A stretch of 64,000 bases of DNA, from contig SAXG01000080.1 of assembly GCA_012932865.1 (NCBI GenBank), forward strand, positions 1 through 64,000, written 5' to 3'. The position numbers and the translations under genes are program-made. Below are positions 47,129 through 57,822 of the stretch, one piece after another. The stretch is from Amylostereum areolatum (lineage: Eukaryota; Basidiomycota; Agaricomycetes; Russulales; Stereaceae). Position 1 is the first letter of the stretch. Every line of letters starts with the position of its first letter. The notes below the pieces were generated by a model, which saw only the letters and a list, made by a program, of their open reading frames with translations, made no database searches and had not been told where the DNA came from.

Positions 47129-49520
47129 ATGGCCCGCCTCTTCGCGCTCCTAGGCGCGCTCTGCGCGCTCCTCGCCCTCACCGTCGACGCCCGGAACACC
47201 TCGCCCAACGCGATCAACGCCAAACGGCACGAGGCCGTCGCCCGTCTCCAGACCGCCGCCCGCGCACCGATGCAGAAGCGCGCAGAGAGCGCGGTGGTCA
47301 AGAACATCACGTTCGCGAACCCCAAGGCGTCCGGTGCGTGTTTCTTTTGTTCGCGTGGAGCCGGTGGGGCTGACGGCGTGCGGCAGAGTTCTTCGTGGAC
47401 GGCTCGACCCTTCCTCTCGTGGACTTGGACGTGGGCCCGTCCTGGTCCGGCTTGATCCCCATCAGCGGCGCGGCGAACGAGACTAGGAAGGTGTGTTTTC
47501 GCAACTACGACATGTTTAGACCCGCCGGGAAAGGGTCAAGGACCCACCTTGTTTGAGAGGGGTATAGTTTGGCTTTCCCCTGACTGTATCCACTTCAAAC
47601 AACCGGGGCCTGATACCGACTTTTTTGTGTCTTCGTGTGCGGTGTGCGCCTATGCTCACGGTATTGTGTTGCAGTTATTCTTCTGGTTCTTCCCTCCCGG
47701 CCCCGACGGTAGCCTTGACGATATCGTCTTTTGGTGCGTGGGCCGTGCGTGTTCGGACGCGGTCCCTCTCACGCGTTGTCTCGCAGGACGAACGGCGGAC
47801 CCGGGTGCAGCTCGCTCGAGGGCCTGCTGCAGGAGAACGGGCCGTTCACGTGGCCGACGGGCACGGCGAAGGCGATTCAGAACGAGTGGAGCTGGACGAA
47901 CCTGTCGAGCGTGCTGTTCGTCGAGCAGCCGGTCGGCACCGGGTTCTCGCAGGGCGCGCCCACCGCGCGGGTGCGTTCGTTTTCCTCGCGTCCTTCGGTT
48001 CGTGCGCTGACGCGGGATGGACAGAACGAGGACGACGTCGCGGAGCAGCTCGTCGGGTTCATGAACCAGTTCTTGGAGATCTTCGCGGAGCTGAAGGGGA
48101 AGAAGCTGTATGTCACCGGCGAGAGCGTGCGTCCTTCTGCTCCGTGTTGTGTGGATGTTTCGGGGCTGACGGTTTGGACGAAAGTACGCGGGGATGTATG
48201 TGCCTTGTGAGTGCTCTCGTTCCCTGGGCGCCGGGCAGCGTGCTGATGCGAGCGGCAGACATCGCCAACTACATCTACGAGCATCCCGGCGCGCTCGACC
48301 TCGACCTGCAGGGCATCTGGATCAGCGATCGTACGTTTTTCCTCCTCTGGGAGGCGGGCGTTGCTGACGGGCCACCGCGGCGACAGCGGTGATCGGATGG
48401 GACGTCGTGCAGTCGCAGATCCCGGCGGTGCCGTTCGTGCACAAGTACGAGAACGTGTTCGCGTTCAAGTGCGTGTCCCCCCTCTCTGTTCTGCCGCGCT
48501 TGCCCTCGGCTGACGCGCGCGCACAGCCAAACATTCCTGGCGCAGCTGGACGCGCTCTCGGACCAGTGCAACTACACGGGCTACCTGGACACGTTCGTGA
48601 CGTACCCGCCCAAGGGCCTGCTCCCGCTGCCGAACGGGCAGACGGAGGCCTCGGACGCGTGCGACGTGTGGGACCTCATCTTCGACGCGGCGCTGACGAC
48701 GAACCCGGCGTTCAACATCTACCGCATCTTCGACACCGTGCGTGCTTCTCTCGTCTCTCGCACGCGCGCTGACGGGTTCGTTTGTTGGAACCAGTGGCCG
48801 ATCCTGTGGGACGTGCTCGGCTTCCCGGGCTCGTTCGACGACGCGCAGACGCTGCCGCTCTACTTTGACCGCACGGACGTGAAGACGGCCATCCACGCCC
48901 CGCAGGACGTCGACTGGGCCGAGTGCGGGGACGTGAACGTCTTCCCGCGCGGCGACGCCAGCCTCCCGCCCGCGTTCACCGTGCTCCCGAACGTGATCGA
49001 GAAGAGCAACCGGACCGTCATCGTGCACGGCCTGGGCGATTTCATCCTGATCGCGGAGGGCGCGCGGGTGGTGTTGCAGAAGTGCGTTCCGTTCCGCCCT
49101 TCGTTCCTCCATCTTTCTTGTATTCCGTGGATCTGCTCGCGATCGACGCTGACCTGGGCCGTTCCTGTGCTTTCTTTGCAGTATGACCTGGGGAGGCGCG
49201 CAAGGGTTCCAGAGCCCGCTTGAGCCCGACTCGTTCATCGTGGACGGGATGGGCGCGCTCGGGAACATGCAGTCTGAGCGCGGGCTGACGTACTTCGAGG
49301 TCGCTCTGAGCGGACACATGTGGGTTTTCCTCGCATTGTTTCTACTATTGTTCTTGGTTGAATGCTGACTGTTGAACGTATCAGGGTCCCGCAGTACTCT
49401 CCCGCCGTGCGTCCTTCTACATTCTTTTCCCGGGTATATGGGGCTAACGCATTGATTTTTCGGGAACAGGCTGCGCTACAGATTATGCAGTTCCTTATGG
49501 GCTTTAGGGAAAATCCCTGA
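47129..49520 (+). CDS. Secreted serine carboxypeptidase 1 (peptidase S10)
   Basis: ATG at 47129 gives the signal peptide MARLFALLGALCALLALTVD. Then [60 protein letters not shown] (the S10 oxyanion/Cys signature), [16 protein letters not shown], and the catalytic GESYAGMYVP assembled around a 22 nt microexon (48185-48206). Later [34 protein letters not shown] with the catalytic Asp, and FEVALSGHMVPQYSP with the catalytic His. Stop TGA at 49518-49520 after MGFRENP. About ten introns of 50-70 bp. S10 enzymes remove C-terminal residues at acid pH; secretion is inferred from the signal peptide. Paralogous to 57823-60222, with the same intron layout around the nucleophile. Confidence 0.93.
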
Positions 49521-50062
49521 GAGGGGTGAAGGAGGAAGAGGGAAGAGAGACTTTGTGTCCGGTGGAAGTTGCTTGAGCTGTATAGGACTACGCGTGCTTT
49601 TCGTGATGGTGGATGATTCACGACTGTCAAGGGATGAAAAATGTCATTACATAGATATGTGCTGGATCGATTTACTTGACGCGTTGCGGAAGTCAGTACT
49701 TCAGTCGTGGCAGGCGTGTCCTGGGCGCGTCAGAGAAACAAGCGCATTCGCTGATTCGCAAGTTGAGTCGTTGACGCGCCGCGCCTTGTTTTGCGACCAC
49801 CACCGTCTTTTCCCTGCCCCCTCCTACGCTCTGTAGCGGTCCTCGGGGTCGCATCCGGACGAAGGACCGTCACACTGGCTATTCGATTTCCAAACTGGAC
49901 CAACGTCCAAAGCGCGAGTTTCTGAGGCATTTTTGAGGAAACACACTGTGACTGAGGTGGGCAGGGCAGCTCGAAGTTCTCAGTGACGGTGCGTTTTTTC
50001 TCATGTCTTGCTTCTTCGCGGGCTGTTGACTTCGCCCACGCAGGTCCTCGTTTCATACCTAC
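49521..50062. other. Intergenic
   Basis: 540 bases with no gene recognised. Confidence 0.5.
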
Positions 50063-51752
50063 ATGCTCAGGGCGATCTTGGCTCTCAGTCGACACACTCG
50101 AAATCCACCACTCAATTTTTCCTCTCGCCTTTGCCTCACTCCCCAATGGCGCCGCCATTCGACCTCCCAACCCTCCCAACCCGCAGAAGAGTCCAAAAGC
50201 ACGGAACTACGATGGTACTCGAAGAGCCAGCTCGCAAAGCTGTCGATCTCGACTCGAAAGCTGCTCCAGCAAGGCCGGAAGAACGCCGCGCTGGAGTACT
50301 TCACGAAGAGCGTTGAGACGGCCATCCCGTCCTGGCGCCGCGACATCCGCGTGCAGGCCTACGAAAGCGCCGTGAACAACTTCCTCGACTTCAAGCACTA
50401 CACCCTCGCCCGAACCCTCGGCCGCAACATGGTGAACAAGGGCTGCCTCTCGAGCGACGTGCAGGCGAAGATGATCGCGATCACCCACCTCAAGCAGGAC
50501 GTCCCCGAGTCCGAGCACGACGCCCGTCGCAAGGCTCTATTGGACGAACTCCAGCCCGTGGTTTCCTCTCCCCACTTCACCGACCGCCATCTGCGCCACC
50601 TCATCGACCTCCTCTACCGCCCTCCGTGCTTCGACTCGGACGTATGCGCCGCCGTCGTCAAACAATACGCCGACGCGCGCGACCCCCGACCACGGCCCCT
50701 CCGAGAAGACGGAAAACAGGCTGATCAACCTCCAAGGGCGCGACAAATTCGTCTCCAGGCAGGAGCCCACCCCGCTCGAGCTCGAGTTCCAAAACGCGGA
50801 CAAGGTCACGCCCTACACGACGATGCTCACCACCCTCGCCAGCACCCACCGCCTCTCCCCGACCCACACCGACGCCATCCTCCAACGCATGACCGCGCTC
50901 GGCGTCGCACCCGACCTCGCGCTCTTCAACGCGCTCATCGGTGCCTCGGTCGCGCACGGCGACTTCTACCGCGCGTTCGCGCTCTACGACACCATGCACG
51001 CCCAAGCCTCGGCCGACTTCATCCCGGACGCCTTCACCTTCGGCAGCCTGTTCAAAGCCGTCCAGGCCATGCACCACCCGCGCACCGCGCGCACCCGCAC
51101 GCTCAAGGTCCCGCCCAACGCCCGCTCCGGACGCGCGCTCTTCCGCGACATGGAGGCGTGCCATCGCGCGCGGCCCGCGGCGGTGAGCAAGTCCACGCTC
51201 AACGTCGCGCTGCGCATGTTCTTGTTCGCGGTCGATTACCCCGCGGCGCTGGTCGTCCTCGGCGCGTTCCGCCAGCACGGCATCGCGCCGGACACGAAGA
51301 CGTACCGGATCGTGCTCGTCACGCTCCTCGCGCACGCCCGACTCGACCTCTTCACCCCACGCCGCCGGTCCGCGCGCGCGGTGCGGTGGGTGGACCGATT
51401 TTGGACGGGGACGAGCGAGGTGGTCGGAGAGCGGGATCTGGGCATCGGCAGTGACGCGGACGCGATGGAGAACCTCCTGTTTTTCGCCGCGCGGCCAGCG
51501 CCGGGGGAGAAGATCCCGGCGCGCGTGCCGAGTCGGGAGGCGGTATTGACGGTGACGCTCGACGAGGACCCGCGGTTCAACACGCAGTGGCCGGTGGAAC
51601 CGCTGCTGAGGCTTGTGACGCGGGCGATCTGGGCCTCGCTTCCGCACGTGGAGGGTGAAGGGTTGGAGGAGATCGCGGAGGTTGTGCAGCCGGTGCTCGA
51701 GGAGATGATGTCTGAGACCAGTGGGGATTCAGATGGGCGGGGCGAGGGCTGA
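50063..51752 (+). CDS. Pentatricopeptide-repeat-type mitochondrial protein
   Basis: ATG at 50063 (MLRAILALSRHTRNPPLNFS) opens a basic, Ser/Arg-rich presequence lacking acidic residues, typical of mitochondrial import. It is followed by helical repeat-like segments: YESAVNNFLDFKHYTLARTL, ILQRMTALGVAPDLALFNAL, IGASVAHGDFYRAFALYDTM, FGSLFKAVQAMHHP and VLGAFRQHGIAPDTKTYRIV. The GVAPDxxxFNALI and GIAPDTKTY blocks fit PPR motifs, implying organellar RNA binding (inference). Stop TGA at 51750-51752. Between 50640 and 50710 the frame moves by one. A 64 bp intron (50642-50705, donor GTATGC, acceptor CCGAG) restores it exactly; a one-base insertion in the C5 run near 50691 is the alternative. Otherwise essentially intronless, unlike its neighbours. 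Confidence 0.82.
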
Positions 51753-52657
51753 TGGAGCGGGTCTGGAATCGATTGTACGTTTGTCCGTGGTCGTCAATGA
51801 CTGGATATCTGGATGCTCATATGTGTTCATTATCCAGGATGCTTTTTATCGTACTTACGGTTACCGTGTCACTTTCTGACCTAATGAATTAATATCGCCC
51901 CGCTTCTCACGAAGACACAGCAGTCGAGGAAACCTCAACGTTCAACACCTTCCCGCCGATGGACCCTCCTCACACAGCCTTTCGGCACCGGGTGACTTCA
52001 TGCATCGAACATAGCGCCTCATTCTAAGCTAGTGTAAGCGATCCGATATTCAAGAATCAAGAGGAACATATCCGTGGACCCTGTCTTGTCTAATGTACCG
52101 ATTGTACGCGACACGAAGCCCTTCAAATCGGGGAAACGTACAGCCACGACAGGGACAATGCCAAGGAAGCATCGTCGCCGTCGGTCGTTCTTCCTGCCGT
52201 CGATTTACAGCCCAGACAGCAGCCCAGGATGCGCGCCCACCCTCCATGGAGTTACATCTTCGGCGAGCCCCGCCATCTCGTCCACACAGTAAGACAGCTT
52301 CTTCACTGGCGTCTTTTCTTCGATGCTAACATAGCGGTAGATGCGCGTGTTCCGAATCCATCTACCAAACTAAACATCACACGTTCCCAGCAGTGCGTAC
52401 AGCAATAAACCACGACGCCGGTTCCAACATCAAAGTTCTGTTTCACTTACAATCTCCATCACAGCGTCAACTGTCAAACGAAAGCACGACGGGCCTCGCG
52501 TCGTCTTCGGCGCACCACGACTGTCCCTCAATTTCTGTGGGCGCTGACCCCTTACAAGATGCCAGTATATATGGATCGCCAAAACACCTCCCCGAATTCC
52601 ATCCTTCCCCGTCTCTTCTTTTATTTTTCTCTTTTTCTCCCTCTTGTCTCACTCGTG
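51753..52657. other. Intergenic, promoter of laccase C
   Basis: 900 bases without a recognised gene. Contains TCAACGTTCAAC (51935-51946), the reverse complement of the shared GTTGAACGTTGA motif, and a TATATAT element at 52566. Confidence 0.55.
52566..52572 (+). promoter_or_regulatory. Probable TATA box of laccase C
   Basis: TATATAT about 90 bases upstream of ATG 52658. It lies downstream of the in-frame ATG at 52559, arguing against that earlier start. Confidence 0.5.
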
Positions 52658-55010
52658 ATGCGATTGGGATCCCTTCTTCTCCTTCCTTCGCTCGTCGGAA
52701 CGACGTTTGCAGCTATTGGTCCCGTTGCAGTGCTGCCCATCGTCAACAGGGAGCTCGCACCCGACGGTGTCAGTCGTTCGCAAGTGTTTTCTTTACCACC
52801 GCAGCAACCCTTGTCTGACGAATCCTGCTATAGAACCGTCCTGGCTGGAGGAACATTCCCTGGGCCCATGATCAGCGGAAAGAAAGTGGGCGCATCCGTA
52901 TCTCTCGAGAATCATTCACGTCTGACCTTGCTCTAGGGTGACCATTTCAAGATCACAGTCGTGGACGAGCTTCGCGATAAAACCATGGACGTCGTGACTT
53001 CCATCGTAAGCCTTCGCTTCTCTTTGGTCTGCCCTCCGTCCTGAAACTGTTCCCCGTCTAGCACTGGCACGGCATCGATCAGATCTCTACCAACCCCATG
53101 GACGGCGTGGCTTTTGTCACACAATGTCCCATCGTCCCCGGCAACTCCTTCGAATACAATTTTCGTGTTCCGAATCAAGCTGGTGGGTGTCGTGATCGTG
53201 AAAGAAGTGATTTCGATGTTGATGAGCGCGTCTTGGGCAGGGACATTCTGGTACCACAGTCATTTTTCCACGCAGTATTGCGATGGACTGAGAGGCGCGT
53301 TCGTGGTGTACGACCCGGAGGATCCGCACGCTTGGATGTACGATGTTGACGATGGTGAGTTGTGTCTTGTTCGGCTGAGTGGTGATTTACTGGTGCGTCG
53401 GACTTCTAAGAATCCACGGTCATCACACTGGCCGATTGGTACCATTATCCCGCCTCCCAAGCTCCGCCTATCGCCCCATTCAACAGCACGTTGATCAACG
53501 GGCATGGGAGGGACCTCTACAATGACCACACCAACACCGCGCTCGCCGTTGTCAACGTCGTCCGCGGCAAACGGTGGGCCAACCTTATGTTCCGCTTGAG
53601 CGCGTCTTCTTATTGTACAACCTTCGAAGGTACCGCTTCCGGGTGATCTCGATGTCTTGCGACCCGAACTACTTGTTCTCGATTGACGGCCACCAACTCA
53701 CCGTCATCGAGGCGGACGGGAACAATGTCCAACCTTTGGTCGTTGATGAAATCCAGATATTTGCTGGTGCGTGGGACTAGTGCTTCACTTTTTTGGACAC
53801 GGTTTCACTCACGCTTTTGTCGTGCAGCACAACGTTACTCTGTGGTGGTACGTCCATGCACCGCTCAGCTCTCACCCTCTCCTCATCCATTGTTGCTTTT
53901 ACAGCTCCACGCGAACCAGCCTGTGAATAACTATTGTGAGTGCGACTGCTTCACGGCATGACTACGCTTCTGAAATGGACGTGTGCAGGGATTCGTGCTA
54001 TCCCTGGAATTGCGGGAGCATCCAACGCGGGAGGGCGCAATGCTGCGATCTTGCGCTACCTCGGTGCAGCAGTTTCCGAGGCGAAGACGAAGAAAACGGG
54101 AGGGAAGCTGCCTCTGGTGGAAAGTAATTTGCATGTACGCGGTCCAGCACCACTTATCGCGCTTGTCGTTTCCTGACAAATTTCTCTCCACGACAGCCTC
54201 TGGAGAAGGCCACGGTCGTGAGTATCATGAACCATCTCCCCAAAGATATGCGTGGTTGACAAGTTAATTTAGCCAGGGAAGCCGTATCCTGGAGGCGCGG
54301 ATGTGAACATCAACTTAGATGTCACTCTGGTAGAGTACCACGCCTAACTATCGTCCCGTGCGTAGGTCTGATCATGCCGCTGCTTTCCAGGATCCCGTGG
54401 CGCTACGTTTCCTCGTGAACAATGCGACCTACGACTCGCCCGAGGTACCCGTCCTCCTACAGCTTCTCAACGGTACCCAACGCGCCCAAGACCTCCTCCC
54501 GAAAGGCTCCGTATACCCCGTCGCCCGGAACAAGTCCGTGGAGTTAACTTTCCCTGGCGGTGCCTTAGGTGGTCCTCACCCCATCCATATCCATGGTCAA
54601 TCTTTCTACGTCGTCCGCAGCGCAGGCAACAGTTCATACAACTTCGAGAACCCCGTCCTGCGCGACGTGGTGAGCATCGGAAACGAGACTGACTTGGTCA
54701 CCATCCGATTCATGGCGGAGAACCCAGGGCCGTGGTTGGTCCACTGTCATATCGGTGGGTTCTATCTTACGAACTTGTTTGACGCGGGGCGTGCGACTGA
54801 TTTATCTGGATGATGATGTAGATTGGCACCTGCGCCTTGGGTTCGCGGCGGTTTTGGCGACGGAAGATCCATCTCTTTCCACCGATGTCGCGACGCCCGG
54901 TACGTTTCTGCATTCTTCAACAACTCTCCCTTACTTACGCGTGCGCCGCAGAATCGTGGAAGCAGTTATGCCCTACATACAATCGGTTCGCTCAGAAGAA
55001 AACTCTTTGA
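52658..55010 (+). CDS. Laccase C (multicopper oxidase), Phe axial position
   Basis: ATG at 52658 begins signal peptide [18 protein letters not shown], mature end [19 protein letters not shown]. Copper loops: [44 protein letters not shown] and [20 protein letters not shown], with Phe at the type-1 axial position. Exon junctions reconstruct [37 protein letters not shown] and [13 protein letters not shown]. The final exon is [19 protein letters not shown], stop TGA at 55008-55010. Secreted phenol oxidase, close to laccase B in loops, intron positions and tail. It is followed on the same strand, 615 bp later, by FAD oxidase 3, the only laccase-oxidase tandem in the window. Confidence 0.95.
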
Positions 55011-55624
55011 TACGACTCGCCCTGGGACATCCACTTTAAATCATATATATTCTCAAGAACGTCTGTCCTTGGACCCTTTTAGCCACTTACGTGTTATTAT
55101 TCTACAGTATCCTCGTCATATTGCAAACCTTATTTGCTAGCTTACATTTCGGGTGGTACGACTGGTGCTGCACAGGCTTCTTTTATCAGATGTCGGTGAA
55201 ACTTACAAGGCTATTCAAAGCCCACTTCAGGTTGCCTGCCGCTTAACAATTCTATTCGTGGTTCATCTTCCAAGGGGTCCAGGAAGTCTGCCACGGCGCA
55301 TCTCTCGTTTTGTGTTTGCCCATCTCCGCGAGTCCGTGGGGATCAGCCTCCACGGTTCTCAGCGCTCGAAGCGCATACCCCCCGTTTTGTCGCCGATTCT
55401 ATCTGGACCACCTGGAGCGTTGTCGGGTCCGACGGCGAAATCACAGGCACCGTCTAGGTTATGGCTGCTACGTATATCGCTGTCACTCATGATGCATTAC
55501 ATATGCGCGTGGCTTCGATGTGGACCGCGTTTCTCACTGTTTGTGGTATAAAGGGACTGCATGACGGGTTGACATATATTGGAACCGTACTACGTTTCCT
55601 CTGTATGTGCAGTGCCAGCGACGC
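55011..55624. promoter_or_regulatory. Laccase C / FAD oxidase 3 spacer with TATA box
   Basis: 614 bases. TATAAAG at 55547-55553 is about 75 bases before the FAD oxidase 3 ATG. No other gene recognised. Confidence 0.5.
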
Positions 55625-57706
55625 ATGATGCTCGTACAAACCTCCTTTCTGCTGTATTGGAGTGTTCTGACATCGGCTTCTGCTTCCCCTGCCTATCCTC
55701 AAGACAGTGCCAATACCGCTTGTGCTCTCATCGCGAGCGCCATTTCGTCCGCTTCCGAGGTTTTCTATCCAGGTTTGATCACAAACTTTCTTGACTTTGA
55801 TGTCACAACTCATGTCGTGATTCGTGTTCCACACAGGCTCCTCTCAATATACCGCTGATATTGCCCACTATTCCGATGCAAGCACACAAAACTCTACTTG
55901 TTCCGTAGAGCCGGGCACCGCGCAAGATGTTGGCATCATCGTGCGTCAATCTAGGTTCACATGCTAGTGTCTACCATGGATGGTGATCCCATGATCTACA
56001 TCTTTCCAGCTTCAAGTCCTGGGAAAAGAGCGTACACCCTTTGCGGTACATGAACTTCCTTCCAACACCTTTGCAACGAGCTTTATTTTTCGTAGGTCAA
56101 AGGAGGAGGGCACATCATGAACCCAGGCTTCTCGTCCACCACGGGCGTCCAAATCGCCATGTCACGCTTCTCCTCCATTCAGAACAACCCTTCATCTGGT
56201 ACGGTAGACGTGGGTGCCGGCCTGATCTGGGATGATGTCTATCAAGCCCTAGACGGGTCCGGCATCAACGTTGTGGGTGGGCGTATCCCTGGTGTGGGCG
56301 TTGCAGGCTTGACGCTGGGCGGAGGTGAGCCCTGAACATGCTATGATATCCCCTTTGGACTAAGATAACCGCGGACAGGGTATTCCTGGAAGACCAACCA
56401 GTATGGTTTGGCACTCGACAATGTCGCGGCGTATGAACTCGTTTTGCCGAATGGCACCGTAACTTCCATCACGAACTCCTCTGGCGACTTGTGGTTTGCT
56501 CTCCGAGTACATGTGTCCTTCGATCGAGCTGGTAGAGAATCCGTGCTCACGACTCCTTTTCCTCCAGGGTGGCTCCAATAACTTTGCAAGTACCCCCTTC
56601 AAAGATGTGTACCCGTGGATAACCTGACCTCTTGATCATCGTCTTCCAGGGTATCGTGACCAAGTTCACCTTTCTTTCACACCCTCAAACTGACGTGTGG
56701 GTGCGTGACCGCCTTTTCGGTCGTGGACACTCCCACCTGACGTATGGTAAAATCAGGGGGGCGTCATCGTCTTCAACGGCACCCAATTCGACGCGATATC
56801 CGCGGCCGTGTCCGACTTCGACCTCAACGTGACCGACAGGAAAGCACAACTGATCCCCTCGTACGACTCGGCCGATGGCAGCGTGAGCATCATCCCCTCC
56901 GTGTAGTCTCCAAGGCTCCGCACTTGCCACCCGCCCGCTGACCTAGCGTGGCACTTAGTTTCTCTTCGGAATGACCCTCTTCTACGACGCACCAACGCCG
57001 CCGCCTGGGATCTTCGACGCGTTCTTGACGATCCCGGCGCTGTCGAGCGACGTGGGCACGCGCTCGTTTTCTGCGTTCATGCAGTCTATCCCGGGTCAGG
57101 CGGATGGCCCACGGTAAGCTCTCGTTGGCACTTCAATGCCCACGTGCGCTTCGACCTTATATTATCCCCGCGGATGCAGGCAGGCGTACAGCACCGTGTC
57201 CATACTTCAATATACCCCGGCATTCCTTCAGGCCGTGCAAAACGCAACCCAGGTACGCACGCACTTGCCTTTGCCGACGTGCAATGTCTGACCTTTGTTC
57301 CCAGTTCTGGAGTGCACGTCTGGCTGAGGTCGAAGCCACCATACTTTTCTCCATCAACCCAGAGCCATTCAACGCCGCGCTCTACAGCTTCTCTCCCACA
57401 TCTCCCTCAGCCTACCCGCCCACGCGCTCCATCCCGCTCACCCCCCTCGATTTGACCCTCACGTGGAACCTCCCGTCGAGCGACGCGGTCATGCGTTCGA
57501 CGCTCGCGCAGGCGACCGCCGAATTGCGCACGGCGGCGCTGAGGCTCGGACAGGCGGTCGAGGACGACTTCGAGTACGGGAACTACGCGCTGGAGGGGAC
57601 GCCCGTGGAGAAGATTTACGGGCCAAACGTGGGACGGCTGAGGGAGATCAAGAAGCAATACGATCCAGAAGATGTCATGGGTCTTACGGGCGGGTTCAAG
57701 CTGTGA
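55625..57706 (+). CDS. Secreted FAD-linked oxidase 3 (PCMH-type, BBE-like C-terminus)
   Basis: ATG at 55625 (MMLVQTSFLLYWSVLTSASA) is a signal peptide; stop TGA at 57704-57706. Spliced blocks: FYPGSSQYTADIAHYSD, LQVLGKERTPFAV, KGGGHIMNPGFSSTTG (His for FAD), LIWDDVYQALDGSG, GGRIPGVGVAGLTLGGG, SWKTNQYGLALDNVAAYELV, GIVTKFTFLSHPQTDVW and the tail YGPNVGRLREIKKQYDPED. The second covalent Cys is absent. The 18 nt microexon GGSNNF (56578-56595) is followed by a GC-AG intron (GCAAGT donor at 56596), where the paralogues use GT. The middle section (56880-56970) is more diverged and its splicing is less certain. It is the most divergent of the three oxidases. Convergent with carboxypeptidase 2, only 116 bp apart. 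Confidence 0.88.
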
Positions 57707-57822
57707 AGGATGCATACAGCGGTGACCAGGCAGTGTGTACAAAGCGTACGGAATACGTTGACGTTATAGTAAAAGTTCCAGTCGAGAAAATCATCATCCA
57801 GCTATTTCGTGGTCCCCGTCTT

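Noticed and set aside
50642..50705. Apparent frameshift in the PPR gene
   Set aside because: A 64 bp intron with a good GTATGC donor restores frame exactly, so pseudogene status is not supported.
52559..52657. Upstream in-frame ATG extending laccase C
   Set aside because: Located before the TATATAT element; the signal peptide starts cleanly at 52658.
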